A model generated the notes under the pieces. It saw only the letters and a list, made by a program, of their open reading frames with translations, was not told the origin of the DNA and did not search any database. Both the position numbers and the translations under genes were made by a program. From NCBI GenBank assembly GCA_030150315.1, contig JASLGB010000242.1, forward strand, positions 1-35,422: a stretch of DNA of 35,422 bases. The letters run 5' to 3'. Shown here piece by piece: positions 14,376-23,092 of the stretch (position 1 is the stretch's first letter; each line of letters opens with the position of its first letter). Origin of the DNA: Dokdonella sp. (GTDB lineage: Bacteria > Pseudomonadota > Gammaproteobacteria > Xanthomonadales > Rhodanobacteraceae).

Positions 14376-14783
14376 TTACACCTGTTTGAGCCGAAGCGTG
14401 AGCGCGTACGGCCGGGCGGACTGGACGGCTGGATCAGCGCTGACGAGGTACTCGACCGGCGAAAACTCCACGCCGAGGTCTGCATGCCGCCACATGACTT
14501 GGAACGTGCGGCCATCGATCAGCACCAGCGGCATCGCGCCGCCGATGTTGGATGCCGCCAGCGCGCGCAACGCCTCGACTTGCCCGTACTGCAGCCAGAC
14601 GTGCTGATCGCCGCGCGCAACGAGAGTGATGGGCCGCCCGGCCTGCATCGCAGAGCCTTGCCGAACGATGGCGCCGGTGATCGTGACCGTATCGACCACG
14701 CCGACCGGCACCCACTTGCCCTCGTCTTCCCACTCGATGTCGGGCGGCAGCGCGATGCCAGCGAGTGTGCAGATGCCAGCCAT
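14376..14783 (-). CDS. Small tail protein following the tape measure
   Basis: 135 aa from ATG 14783. Mostly beta: WVPVGVVDTVTITGAIVRQG, RPITLVARGDQHVWLQYGQ, then MPLVLIDGRTFQVMWRHADLG and a C-terminal YALTLRLKQV. Its size, fold type and place just after the tape measure fit a distal-tail adaptor protein. 76 bp without a gene separate it from the tape measure, where I see no promoter or terminator. Confidence 0.78.
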   Translation of the reverse strand: MAGICTLAGIALPPDIEWEDEGKWVPVGVVDTVTITGAIVRQGSAMQAGRPITLVARGDQHVWLQYGQVEALRALAASNIGGAMPLVLIDGRTFQVMWRHADLGVEFSPVEYLVSADPAVQSARPYALTLRLKQV

Positions 14784-14859
14784 CAGTCGGCACCCTCATG
14801 CGCAGAAAGCGAGATCGTTATCGATTTCTCCAGATCGCTCACTCCACTCCCCTTCACAG

Positions 14860-17800
14860 TTATCTGCCTCCGTAGACGGCGCGAGCACGCTGGAACTCAC
14901 GCAGCATTGCGGCAAGGTCATCACGCGTGTCCTTGTTCCCGCGGACGTGGAACACCTTCCCGTCTGGGCCAGTGAGGCTCCCGGCAACGGGCGTGAAGTC
15001 GCTGGACTGCGACTTCCCAACGCTGGGCTCACCGCCGGAGGGCTTGGACGATGACGCCGTAGCGGAGTCGACGTCTGCCTTTCGGCGCGCCTCACTCTCC
15101 TTCCTTATTTGCGCCATTTTCAGATCGTGCAGCTCATTCGCCTTCGCGATGAGCTCGGCGTACGCCGCGGAGTTCAGTTGGCCCGTCGCCTCTGCCTCGG
15201 CCCGCAGGTCGGCCAACTTCCGCTCGTGACGCCGCGCCTCGACCGCCATGTTGTCTCCACGCATCTGGTCAATCTGGTCCTGAATCGCGGCAGCTTCAGA
15301 CGCCATCCGCGCCGTCGCCTGCACCGCCCGATCAGCTACCGACTGAAGTTCATCGATTCGGCGGCGCAGCAAGTCGGCCTGCCCGATCGACAGATCCCCA
15401 ATCTCCTCCAGCATGCGCTTGGCTTCATCCAGAGAAAGCCCCTGAATGTCGCCATTCCTGCGAAGCTCGTCCGTCATCTGACGCAACGTATCGTTCTGCG
15501 TTTGAGTCAGAACCACCACGCCCTGATACTCATCCGCTATCCGCCGCGCCGATGCTGCCGCCCGATCATTTGCAGATGCCACCGCATCGGATGCATCGGC
15601 AGCGCTACCCGCTGCGCGGGCCGTGCGCTCAACTTCGTCCCCCGCCTCCTTGAACGACTCGGCAACTTTCTTGCCGGCGTCTGATCCAGCGCTTCCGACC
15701 CGCTCCAGTTCCTTCGTCAGACCGAGGGCAGATGCCTGCATTTCAATCTGCCGCTCAAGCGGCTCTTGCATCGCCTCGGAGCTATCCGCCGCCGCCGCAC
15801 GCGCTGCCTCGGCCCACTTGCGGAACGCACGGATCACGTCCTCTTGCGCGTACTCGCCCGCCTTCGCGCCGGCGGCGACCTGCTCGTAGAACTCGCGCGC
15901 ACTGGCGGCGGCATCGTTGAGCGAAGCCTGCGTCTGCATGCCGAAGCGCTGGAACTTCGCGGCCAGCGGGTCCAGTTCCGCGCCGATGTCGCGCACGCGG
16001 TCGCGCACGGCGGACATGGCGCGCTCGACGACCGCACCGGACACGCGGCCCTGCTCGCCGACGCGCTCCAGCTGCGCGCCGAGCGCCTGGGCTTCCTCGC
16101 GCGTGTTGACGCCGGCCAGTGCCGCGGTGAAGGCGGCCTCGATCTGTCCGGCGGTGGCCTGCGCGTTCGATACAACCGTGTCGAACGATGTCAGGATGTC
16201 ACGCCCGGCGCGCGTGAACGCCTCGCCGGTTTTGCCCGCGTCAACTTTGAGGTTTTCCAGCGCGGTGCGCAGCGTGACGCCGAGCACAACCGACGCCCGA
16301 TCGCCGCTGCGGCCGACTTCATCGAACGCCGACTGCGCGGCGGATTGGAATTTCTTGAGGTCGTCGGCGCTGAGTTTTTTCAACTCGACGCCGAGCGAGT
16401 CGCGGATTCGATCACCGGCCGCCGCGCCGGACTCGCCGAGCGACTGCAGCGCCAGCGCGGCGTCGCCGAGCTTTTCCGCACTGAGCCGATCGAAGCCGTC
16501 GAACATCTTGCCGAGGGCTTCTTTCGTTCGGGCGCTGTCGGTTTCGATGCCGGCCAGGTCATCGCGGATCTTCTGCGCGCCAATCGTGAGTCCGCTGGCC
16601 GCGGCAGTGCCGGCAAGCGTTACCGCGGCGGCGAAGTTTTCCGTAGCTGCCTGCGCGGAAGCGAGGCGCTCTTTCAGGCTTTCTAGGTAGGCCAGCCCGT
16701 CCGCATTCAGCGATTCGTTGCGGCGCAATTGCTCGTAGTAGCGCACCTGCAACTGCAGGTACTGCTCCAGCCCGTCGCGCGCTTCGGAATACGCCTGCCG
16801 CTGCGCATCGCTCATCTTCGCGATGGATTCGGCACTCTTCAGTTGCACGTCGGCGAACTGCTGGAATCTCTGCGCCGCTTCGCCGATGCGCTCCGCGCTG
16901 GCCGAGGCTTCGGCGCGCAGCTCGGCAACGCGCGCGGCCAGCGCTTTTGACTGCGGCAGATTGCGCGCGATCGACTCGCTCAAGCTGTCGATCTGGTCCT
17001 TTGCCAGCGCAATGCCTGCGCCGCCCAGAATCAGCAGGCGGATCAGCGGAATCTTGGTGATTGCGAGCGACAGCAACTGCACTGCGCCGCCGGCTTTCGT
17101 TGCGCCGCTGGCGACAAGGGAAAGGCCGGTGACGAACTGGTTGACCTTGACCAGAGCATAGGCTTTTGCCAGCGCGACCAGCGCTGCACTGTAGTCGTAG
17201 AGAAACTTGACCGCGCCACCGATCGCCTTGCTTGCGCCGATGATCGCGTCCGACGTTGCCTTGACCCACTTATCCAGCCGCCCATCGGCGGCCATGGCCT
17301 TGATCGTTTCGTTCAGCAACTCGATTTGCTGACGGAAGTGATCGACCACTCCGGCGTTCGCGATCTGCAGCCGAAACTCGGCGATGCTCTTGTTGAGCTG
17401 ATCCCATGCGCCCTCAAGCGTGCCCACGCTCTGCGCCGCGGCGGCGCCGGCGTAGGACTCGCGCAGCATGTCCATGATGACGGCCTGCGCCTCGGCCATC
17501 TTTCCGGTCGCCTGCAGTTGCTTCAGCAGGGACTTTTGCGATTCCTCCAACTTGAAGCCCTGCCGCGACAGCGCGGACATGGCATTCACCGGGTCCTGCA
17601 GGGCCTTGCCGACAATCTCGGCCGACTGCTCCACCGAGATCCCGAGCCTTGCGGCCTGGTCGATGGCGATTTGCATGGCCTCGGGGAATTGCTGGCCGAC
17701 GACGTCGGTGTAGGACAGCAGGCGAACCTGCATGCTCACGAGCTGCTCGGTCGTGAACTTGGACGTCTTTGTCGCGTCGTCCGCCATCTTCAACAGCTGG

Positions 17801-19059
17801 TCGGCCGTGTAGCCGGCCGCGCCGCCGGTGGAAGCGATCGCGGCCTCGAGCTGGCCCATGGCTTGCTCGGCATCGCTGCCGGCGCTGACGACGGACTTGA
17901 CGCCCTTCACCAGCGTGGCGAACGACAGCACGCCGGCCACGCTGGCAAGCATGCCGCGCAGCTTGCCGAACAGACCAGTCGCCGCGTTGGCGGAATCGCC
18001 GAGGTTGCGCGTTTCCTTCGCCGCACTGGCGGCGTTCGCCTCGGCGCGCTTCAGCGCCGCCGCGTACTCGGTTTGTTCCTGCGCGGCACGCTTGGATTCG
18101 TCTGCCAGCGCGGACTGGTGCTCGGCCATCTCGCGGGCTTTTTCTGCGATGCCGCCGATAGCTTTTTCCGCGCTGGCACTGCGCTCGGACAACTCACGCT
18201 GTGCACCGGCAAGGTCGCGCGTGGCGATGCCGGCGTCGGTGAGCTTGGCGTCCAGATCGCCCATCTGTCGCGTGATTCGCTGCTGCGCGCCGGCGGCCTG
18301 ATCGTAGGCGCCCGTTGCTGCGCGCACGTCGTTGCCGGCGCTGCGCCACTCGGCGTTGGCGTCTTTCAGTGCGCTGGCGGCGTTCTTCACCGCCTGCGCG
18401 ATGGACGTCTGGCCGTCTGCGTATTCGGCCTGCGCGGCCTTGGCCGCGGTCAGTTCTGCGCTGCGCTGTTTCAGCGCGGCGGAGGCTGCTTGCTCTTGTT
18501 CGGTCGCGAGCTTGAGACGCAGGCCAGCGCGCTCGGCCTCGTCGGAATACAAGCCCTGGGCGGCGGCGACTTTCTCGAACGCCTTGCTGGCCGCGGCGAC
18601 GTCTTTACCCGCGGCCTTCCACTCCGCGTTCGCCTCTTTCTGGCTGCTCGCAGCGTCTCGCACGGCGGCGGCCGCAGCACCGGCGCTGGCGGTGTATTCC
18701 GCCTGTTTTGCTTCCGCATCTGCCAGCGCCCGCGCGCGCTCGGCGACCGCATCCGCAGCGGCCTGCTCGGCCTGCGCGGCGATCTGCAAACGCAGGCCGG
18801 CCTTCTCTACCTCGGCGCTTGCAGACTCGGATTTCTGCGCCAGCGCGTCGTAAGCCTCGGCCATGCCGCGCAGTTCGTCGATCTGTCCGGCGCGGGCGGA
18901 AACTGCGGAAATTTCGTCGGCGAACTTCGACACATCGTCCGCGGCCAGCGCGCCAGACTTTCCGGCCTGCAGCAGCGACGCCGCGAGCTTGCCGATTTCG
19001 CTCTCGCCCTGCTGCTCGACAATGATACGCAGGACTTCCTCGAACGCTTGCTGTGCCAT
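14860..19059 (-). CDS. Tape measure protein
   Basis: 1399 aa from ATG 19059, which overlaps the previous stop by 1 nt; an upstream extension of the frame to 19716 runs antiparallel to other genes and is rejected. Long Ala/Glu/Gln/Lys helices dominate residues 1-330, including a ~91-aa internal duplication (AGLRLQIAAQAEQAA versus AGLRLKLATEQEQAA). A TMP_2-like domain follows (TGLFGKLRGMLASVAGVLSF; SVEQSAEIVGKALQDPVNAM). Hydrophobic helices occur around residues 640-700 (LIRLLILGGAGIALAK), typical of the part that enters the host membrane. The C-terminus is polar with a Cys-free tail. It sets tail length during assembly. Confidence 0.93.
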   Translation of the reverse strand: MAQQAFEEVLRIIVEQQGESEIGKLAASLLQAGKSGALAADDVSKFADEISAVSARAGQIDELRGMAEAYDALAQKSESASAEVEKAGLRLQIAAQAEQAAADAVAERARALADAEAKQAEYTASAGAAAAAVRDAASSQKEANAEWKAAGKDVAAASKAFEKVAAAQGLYSDEAERAGLRLKLATEQEQAASAALKQRSAELTAAKAAQAEYADGQTSIAQAVKNAASALKDANAEWRSAGNDVRAATGAYDQAAGAQQRITRQMGDLDAKLTDAGIATRDLAGAQRELSERSASAEKAIGGIAEKAREMAEHQSALADESKRAAQEQTEYAAALKRAEANAASAAKETRNLGDSANAATGLFGKLRGMLASVAGVLSFATLVKGVKSVVSAGSDAEQAMGQLEAAIASTGGAAGYTADQLLKMADDATKTSKFTTEQLVSMQVRLLSYTDVVGQQFPEAMQIAIDQAARLGISVEQSAEIVGKALQDPVNAMSALSRQGFKLEESQKSLLKQLQATGKMAEAQAVIMDMLRESYAGAAAAQSVGTLEGAWDQLNKSIAEFRLQIANAGVVDHFRQQIELLNETIKAMAADGRLDKWVKATSDAIIGASKAIGGAVKFLYDYSAALVALAKAYALVKVNQFVTGLSLVASGATKAGGAVQLLSLAITKIPLIRLLILGGAGIALAKDQIDSLSESIARNLPQSKALAARVAELRAEASASAERIGEAAQRFQQFADVQLKSAESIAKMSDAQRQAYSEARDGLEQYLQLQVRYYEQLRRNESLNADGLAYLESLKERLASAQAATENFAAAVTLAGTAAASGLTIGAQKIRDDLAGIETDSARTKEALGKMFDGFDRLSAEKLGDAALALQSLGESGAAAGDRIRDSLGVELKKLSADDLKKFQSAAQSAFDEVGRSGDRASVVLGVTLRTALENLKVDAGKTGEAFTRAGRDILTSFDTVVSNAQATAGQIEAAFTAALAGVNTREEAQALGAQLERVGEQGRVSGAVVERAMSAVRDRVRDIGAELDPLAAKFQRFGMQTQASLNDAAASAREFYEQVAAGAKAGEYAQEDVIRAFRKWAEAARAAAADSSEAMQEPLERQIEMQASALGLTKELERVGSAGSDAGKKVAESFKEAGDEVERTARAAGSAADASDAVASANDRAAASARRIADEYQGVVVLTQTQNDTLRQMTDELRRNGDIQGLSLDEAKRMLEEIGDLSIGQADLLRRRIDELQSVADRAVQATARMASEAAAIQDQIDQMRGDNMAVEARRHERKLADLRAEAEATGQLNSAAYAELIAKANELHDLKMAQIRKESEARRKADVDSATASSSKPSGGEPSVGKSQSSDFTPVAGSLTGPDGKVFHVRGNKDTRDDLAAMLREFQRARAVYGGR

Positions 19060-19667
19060 TACTTGACGCCCTCCAGGCGCCGGATTTCCGCAGAAAGAAC
19101 GGCCTGGCCGAACAGCAGCAGGTTGTTGACGACTTCGTCGCGCCCGGTGTCGGCGGCATAACGCCCGACTGGCTGCAGCGTGCGCTTGAGCGATGGACCC
19201 TTGAGTTGCGCGAGCGGCAGCCGATTCACCAGCCCATCGCCGACGGCGTAGGCGTTTGCCTGCCCGCGGTACGGAGCGCGCTGGTAGATCTCGCCCTTCA
19301 TCAAGAACGCATGCGGCAGATGCACTTGCCCGCGGCTTCGCCACGTTGTGACCGTGACACCGCTGGCCTTGCTTGCACGCGCGCCGAACAGACGCAGCGG
19401 CAGTCGCGTGTTGCTGGCGGTGACGGAGATGTACTTGCCGCCACGCCCCGGCTTGCTGGTGTTGATGTAGCGCGATATCTGGCTGGGCGACAGATTGAGC
19501 TGGACCGCACTGATCTGGCGCGCGGCCTCGGCCTTCAGCCGGCGCGAAAGAGTGACGAGCGCGCGATCGCGAATCTTCGCCACACGCTCGGCGGTCTTGC
19601 CGACGCGCCCGGCGGCGCGCGTTAGGCCGGAGATTTCGAACGTGATCAGCGCGCCCTTGGCGGTCAT
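19059..19667 (-). CDS. Minor tail protein Z-like
   Basis: 202 aa from ATG 19667. The sequence pattern fits the lambda gpZ-type minor tail family: a helical, basic N-terminus (RAAGRVGKTAERVAKIRDRA), the ARQISAVQLNLSPSQISRYI segment, a beta region (GGKYISVTASNTRLPLRLFG), HLPHAFLMKGEIYQR, and a basic linker RGQANAYAVGDGLVNRLPLA before a C-terminal helix. In lambda, gpZ is needed to mature tails. Here the gene lies between tail tube and tape measure rather than ahead of the terminator, a reshuffled order. Confidence 0.75.
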   Translation of the reverse strand: MTAKGALITFEISGLTRAAGRVGKTAERVAKIRDRALVTLSRRLKAEAARQISAVQLNLSPSQISRYINTSKPGRGGKYISVTASNTRLPLRLFGARASKASGVTVTTWRSRGQVHLPHAFLMKGEIYQRAPYRGQANAYAVGDGLVNRLPLAQLKGPSLKRTLQPVGRYAADTGRDEVVNNLLLFGQAVLSAEIRRLEGVK

Positions 19668-19861
19668 GCGTGCGCCGCGCTTTCGGCAATGCCGTTGTCG
19701 CGCAGCCAGGCGGCAACGGCGGGCGTTACATCCAGCACGGCACCGGCGGCATAGTCCACGCCGGCATGCGTATGCGGGGCGCGCAGCACGACGCGAACAA
19801 CCGCGCCGCCGGAAGCCGGCGGCGGGTTGGTTTTCGCGCTGGCGCGAGGCTTGCGGCTCAC
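19664..19861 (-). CDS. Small phage protein with DUF-type HTHAGxxY motif
   Basis: 65 aa from GTG 19861, directly after the tail-tube stop, with a 4-nt overlap into the next gene. After a basic Pro-rich start come VRVVLRAPHTHAGVDYAAGA, LDVTPAVAAWLRDNGIAE. This arrangement (HxHxGxxYxxGxxxxVxxxxAxWLxxxGxx) is a small domain I have seen repeatedly next to phage tail genes. Its function is unknown. No ribosomal frameshift signal of the lambda G/GT kind is apparent. Confidence 0.75.
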   Translation of the reverse strand: MSRKPRASAKTNPPPASGGAVVRVVLRAPHTHAGVDYAAGAVLDVTPAVAAWLRDNGIAESAAHA

Positions 19862-19862
19862 G

Positions 19863-20609
19863 TCAGTCGAGCAGCGTGATCGTTGCGGGCTGCTGCCCGG
19901 TGATGACGAGCGCGTTGCCGGTCAACTCCGTCGACAGGAAATCCTCGCCCAGCAGGTCGAGGCCGCCGCTCGGCGCCAGCTTCGCCTTCGGCACGACAAC
20001 GTGGATGCGCTTGCCCGTCGCGAGGTTGATCGCATCGCCTTCGATGCGAAGCTGAATCGACGGACGCGAACCAACGCCGACAGACTTGCCACTGATCGCC
20101 GCCTTCGTGTAGCTGACCTTGAGCTGCGCGGCGTCGGTGATCGCACCGGCTTCCGTCGGCTTGATGAAGCCGGCCGTGGCGTCCAGCAGGTAGTCCGTGC
20201 CAGCCGCGAACGTGGTCGTTCCCGTCGTGTCGGTGACAGTCACCGCAGACAGCGAGCGACCGCCGAGGCGGATCCAGCGCCCCTTCTCCGCAACCACCGC
20301 TTCGTCCGTCACGCTGCCGGCCGCCTGCGTGAACGCCGCAGGAACACCGCCGACGGCCCACGCGAGGGTTTCCGCGTCGCCCAGCTCATCGGTGCCGACA
20401 GTGACTTCCATGGGCTTGGGCGTTGCGATCGTGTCCAGCGCCTGGCCGAAGGTCTCGTTCTGCTTGCTGACGCGAGACTTGAGGTCCGCCTCAGGCACAG
20501 TCAGTTCGAGCTTCGTGGTGTTGATGATGCCGATGTATCCGCCGGTGGGCACGCCGTCTTCGTCGACGTAGGCGAAGCGGAAATTTCCGCTGCAAACCAA
20601 ACCGCTCAT
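19863..20609 (-). CDS. Major tail tube protein
   Basis: 248 aa from ATG 20609. Beta-rich throughout with few charged helices (YVDEDGVPTGGYIGIINTTK; AISGKSVGVGSRPSIQLRIE; LVITGQQPATITLLD), matching tail-tube subunits of long-tailed siphophages. The gene has a short 15-nt gap after the terminator gene and precedes the tape measure by two small genes, as expected. The plain tube protein should be the most abundant tail component and form stacked hexameric rings. Confidence 0.85.
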   Translation of the reverse strand: MSGLVCSGNFRFAYVDEDGVPTGGYIGIINTTKLELTVPEADLKSRVSKQNETFGQALDTIATPKPMEVTVGTDELGDAETLAWAVGGVPAAFTQAAGSVTDEAVVAEKGRWIRLGGRSLSAVTVTDTTGTTTFAAGTDYLLDATAGFIKPTEAGAITDAAQLKVSYTKAAISGKSVGVGSRPSIQLRIEGDAINLATGKRIHVVVPKAKLAPSGGLDLLGEDFLSTELTGNALVITGQQPATITLLD

Positions 20610-20624
20610 GTGTTTTTCCTCGCT

Positions 20625-21104
20625 CTATGGGCCCGGTGCGGGCGGTGGGTAACTGACGTAGGTGACGGTGATCACGGCCTGCACGACGATGTACTGAGAC
20701 GCCTCGGCAGGCCGAACGGTGCGCAGCTCGCCGCCGACTTCGATGGTTTTAACCGCCGCCCGGCCGATGTCCTGCATGTCGCTTGAGCGCAGGCGGGAAA
20801 GCGCATGCGCGAGGTCGTACTTGACACGCTGCGCGGCCTGCTCGGAGTCTTCAGCGCCGGCGAGCACGTAGCCTTCCGCGACGACGTCCATCGTGTTGCT
20901 CAGCGATGGGCCGGACTGCGATGTGATGCGTGATCCTTCCTCAAGAACGCAGACTCGAGGGAACTCGAAATCCCGGTCCATGTAGTCGATCGCCTGACGA
21001 TCGACGCGAAGGCCGACATCGGTCAGATATCCGTTGGCAATCGTCGCGCCGGCAACGCACGCGGCGATGCGATCGATGATGACAACAGCGGGCGCCTCAG
21101 CCAC
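20625..21104 (-). CDS. Tail terminator-like protein
   Basis: 159 aa when started at GTG 21104, which has GGGAGG upstream and overlaps the attachment gene by 8 nt. Starting upstream at 21170 would add residues lying inside the previous gene. Composition and size fit a lambda gpU-type terminator: VVIIDRIAACVAGATI, FEFPRVCVLEEGSRI, an ASQYIVVQAVITVTYVSYPP end. It caps the tail tube and joins it to the head. Identification rests mainly on position between the attachment protein and the tube protein. Confidence 0.7.
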   Translation of the reverse strand: MAEAPAVVIIDRIAACVAGATIANGYLTDVGLRVDRQAIDYMDRDFEFPRVCVLEEGSRITSQSGPSLSNTMDVVAEGYVLAGAEDSEQAAQRVKYDLAHALSRLRSSDMQDIGRAAVKTIEVGGELRTVRPAEASQYIVVQAVITVTYVSYPPPAPGP

Positions 21105-21420
21105 AGGTGGCCTCCCAGCGCTCGCGCGACTCGTCGGCGTCGAATGGTTTTTCCAGCACCCACCGCGCACCGGTGCCGTCGATGGTGACGACCGCGCCGC
21201 GGCGCGGCTTGACCTCGGCGCGAAACAGCGAGATCAGCGCTCGACCGCTGCTGACGCTGGCAATGATTCCAACGCGCGCGAGATCGAGATCGACGAGGAC
21301 AGTGCACGGCACCGGCACGGCGTCGCCAGAGTCGAACGACGCCGAGTCGGCCAAGCCGGTGCCGCGAAACGCCGCGCAGGCCAGGGCGTCGAACTCGCGC
21401 AGGAATTGCTCTTGGCTCAT
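21097..21420 (-). CDS. Head-tail attachment protein (lambda FII-like)
   Basis: 107 aa from ATG 21420. It fits the lambda FII/phage attachment family in size and strand pattern (MSQEQFLREFDALACAAF at the start; FRAEVKPRRGAVVTIDGTGA, a W-V-L-E-K-P strand and WEATCG at the end). Such proteins bind the head's connector and make the site that the tail docks to. It follows the small-gene run and is linked by 4-nt and 8-nt overlaps to its neighbours. Confidence 0.75.
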   Translation of the reverse strand: MSQEQFLREFDALACAAFRGTGLADSASFDSGDAVPVPCTVLVDLDLARVGIIASVSSGRALISLFRAEVKPRRGAVVTIDGTGARWVLEKPFDADESRERWEATCG

Positions 21421-21590
21421 GTCGCGTCCTCGGCTGCAGCAACGTCGTCTTCAAGTTGCGAAATCGCATCGTCGAGGCGGTCGCGAAACGCGCGCGCCTG
21501 CTCGAGCGTGAGCGCGCTCCAGCGGCTGCCGACATACAAATGCACCCGCCCGGCGTGCGATCGAGCGCATGGATTTGGCGCGGAATTCAT
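21417..21590 (-). CDS. Hypothetical 57-aa protein
   Basis: 57 aa from ATG 21590 (start fixed by an ATGA overlap). Strands HAGRVHLYVGSRWSAL lead into one long acidic helix (LTLEQARAFRDRLDDAISQL). It resembles small phage proteins of unknown role. It lies in the chain of genes joined by 4-nt overlaps. Confidence 0.65.
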   Translation of the reverse strand: MNSAPNPCARSHAGRVHLYVGSRWSALTLEQARAFRDRLDDAISQLEDDVAAAEDAT

Positions 21591-21991
21591 GCGTTGCCAC
21601 CCCGCATCTTTGCGAGCTCTTGCCCGATGCGACGACACATCGGAGCGGATTGCGTTTCGAGCATGTCGCCCCACTCCGCGAACGGGCCGGCGCCGCCGTA
21701 ATAGCGAATGGCTGCGCCGACGCGAGCCATGCGCTCGGCGAGGTCGAGCAGTTCGTTCGGCAGGTCGACCAGCTCAATGCGATCGCTGCGCGGCGCGCCG
21801 ATGGCGTCGCGCTCGGAGATGGCTTGGCGCAGGTACAGCGACATGTCGAGCGATTCTTCGTATGCGTCCTGCAGCGCGTCGCGTCCGTTGTGCGTGGTCA
21901 GCGGCTCGCCGTATTCGCGCGTGCCTTTTTCGACACGCGCGCGCAGGTCGGCCTCGACCAGCGGCAGCACCTTGGTGCGGGCGCCGGTCAT
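21587..21991 (-). CDS. Hypothetical helical protein, weakly MazG-like
   Basis: 134 aa from ATG 21991. The central helix ALQDAYEESLDMSLYLRQ, with acidic residues spaced E-E-x-x-D, recalls all-alpha NTP pyrophosphatases such as MazG and related phage proteins. Too few motifs are visible to be sure, and its full catalytic EExxD set is not evident. It has no membrane segment. Position in the lysis and small-gene run suggests a co-expressed accessory function. Confidence 0.65.
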   Translation of the reverse strand: MTGARTKVLPLVEADLRARVEKGTREYGEPLTTHNGRDALQDAYEESLDMSLYLRQAISERDAIGAPRSDRIELVDLPNELLDLAERMARVGAAIRYYGGAGPFAEWGDMLETQSAPMCRRIGQELAKMRGGNA

Positions 21992-22353
21992 GCCTCAGCC
22001 TCGGCAAGCGTGTGATCGGCGTCGATCACATCGAGCAGATCGGAAAGCGTGGTCACGCTGTATTTCACGCCGCCGACGTGGCAGTCGTATGCGCGACTGT
22101 GGTCGCCGCAATCGAGCCAGTACCAACGCAGCCACGCCACGCTGCCCGGCCTATCGATCAGGCAGGCGGCGCCGAACGTGGCGAGGTCGCCCATTCGCTC
22201 CACGGCGGCCGGCAGCGGCGCACTCCAGTGGACGTCGCCGATGATCGAGCCAAGAGACTCGAGTGCCGACTCTGCGCTTTTGATTGCATCCCACCAATCT
22301 TTCAACGCCTGCTCGCGCTGTTCGCGCGTCAGCGGATCCTGCGCCCTGCTCAT
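21988..22353 (-). CDS. Hypothetical 121-aa protein
   Basis: 121 aa from ATG 22353, overlapping the Rz stop by 4 nt. The N-terminal half is helical and acidic (QREQALKDWWDAIKSAESAL). The second half is aromatic with three Cys (SVAWLRWYWLDCGDHSRAYD). No membrane segment or known motif. The gene lies between spanin and head-tail genes. Confidence 0.7.
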   Translation of the reverse strand: MSRAQDPLTREQREQALKDWWDAIKSAESALESLGSIIGDVHWSAPLPAAVERMGDLATFGAACLIDRPGSVAWLRWYWLDCGDHSRAYDCHVGGVKYSVTTLSDLLDVIDADHTLAEAEA

Positions 22354-22847
22354 CGATCCACCCCTGCGTTGATCGCAGCCCGGACGGCCTGCGCGTCACC
22401 GATCAGCGCGCTCACTTGCGCAGCGCACTCGTCGACGGCTCGAACAATTCGGCCCGCACTTTCGTGCCGGCGTCGCTCGGCTTGGCCAAGCTCGATGGCA
22501 GCGGCGGCACCCTGGGACAAGCGGCTGGTTTCACAGCCGGCCCACTCGCTCCGCAGGCGGACAGTGCCGGCGCGCAGATCAGCAACAACACGATCAGCAG
22601 CAGATTTCGCATGCTGGATTCCCTCCTGGTATTTCGCCTCGGCGGCGATCGCCGCGGCCCACAAGTTGTGCTCGACAGTTCGTGCGGCGGACTCGGCGGC
22701 GACGCGCGCTTCGGCGTTGTCGGCGCGCAGGCTCTGGATTTCTGCAGCCATGGACGCGACGGCAATGCGCGCGTCTTGCAGCCGCTTGGTTTGCAGCACG
22801 AGCGCCGCGAGCAGCAGCGCGATGACGAGGCCGAGCGCGCGGATCAT
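22350..22847 (-). CDS. Rz-like inner-membrane spanin (i-spanin)
   Basis: 165 aa from ATG 22847. One N-terminal membrane segment (IRALGLVIALLLAALVL), no signal-cleavage site, then a long, mostly coiled periplasmic domain (DARIAVASMAAEIQSLRADN; Ala/Glu/Arg-rich to the end). This is the Rz topology: it spans the periplasm with Rz1 and fuses inner and outer membranes in the last step of lysis. The Rz1 gene is embedded in another reading frame (22412-22612). Confidence 0.87.
   Translation of the reverse strand: MIRALGLVIALLLAALVLQTKRLQDARIAVASMAAEIQSLRADNAEARVAAESAARTVEHNLWAAAIAAEAKYQEGIQHAKSAADRVVADLRAGTVRLRSEWAGCETSRLSQGAAAAIELGQAERRRHESAGRIVRAVDECAAQVSALIGDAQAVRAAINAGVDR
22412..22612 (-). CDS. 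Rz1-like outer-membrane lipoprotein spanin (o-spanin), nested in Rz
   Basis: 66 aa from ATG 22612, in a different frame from Rz and completely inside it. A classic lipoprotein signal (MRNLLLIVLLLICAPALSAC) ends in lipobox LSAC with Cys20 as the lipid-attached residue. The mature part is short and Pro-rich (PRVPPLPSS), the hallmark of Rz1. The nested arrangement seen in lambda makes the pair secure. Confidence 0.9.
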   Translation of the reverse strand: MRNLLLIVLLLICAPALSACGASGPAVKPAACPRVPPLPSSLAKPSDAGTKVRAELFEPSTSALRK

Positions 22848-23092
22848 TTGCCACCTCGCGTGAAGCGGTTGATGGCCTCGAACACCGGCCCGATCGTTGG
22901 CTGACAAACGCTCTCGATCATCCGCATCAGCTTTGGCGCCCATGCGTCGATGACAGCCAGCAACATCCAGAGCACCATCGGAACGATGGCGATCGCCCAC
23001 AGCACGATCAGGATCGGCAGGCACAGCAGCCAGCGGGGATTGCAGATCGTGCGGCGGCACCAGCGGCGCACCGTCAGTTTGTCGCGCGTCAT
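22844..23092 (-). CDS. Small membrane protein, candidate holin or accessory lysis factor
   Basis: 82 aa from ATG 23092. A basic start (MTRDKLTVRRWCRRTICNPR) is followed by one very long hydrophobic stretch, residues 21-50 (WLLCLPILIVLWAIAIVPMV and on), likely two tightly spaced membrane helices. The last part is polar (TIGPVFEAINRFTRGGK). Length, two-helix topology and neighbours (lysozyme, Rz) make this one holin candidate; the 111-aa membrane protein at 24491 is another. Which one forms holes cannot be told from sequence. Confidence 0.65.
   Translation of the reverse strand: MTRDKLTVRRWCRRTICNPRWLLCLPILIVLWAIAIVPMVLWMLLAVIDAWAPKLMRMIESVCQPTIGPVFEAINRFTRGGK

Noticed and set aside
6680..18853. 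Long plus-strand frames at 6680-8332, 10648-12447, 13383-14975 and 17326-19161
   Set aside because: All lie antisense to clear tail genes and have extreme Arg/His/Ala bias; no recognisable protein features.
19060..19716. Extending the tape measure start to 19716
   Set aside because: The extension covers the Z-like gene in another frame and has an Arg-rich composition; ATG 19059 overlaps the previous stop and starts a typical sequence.
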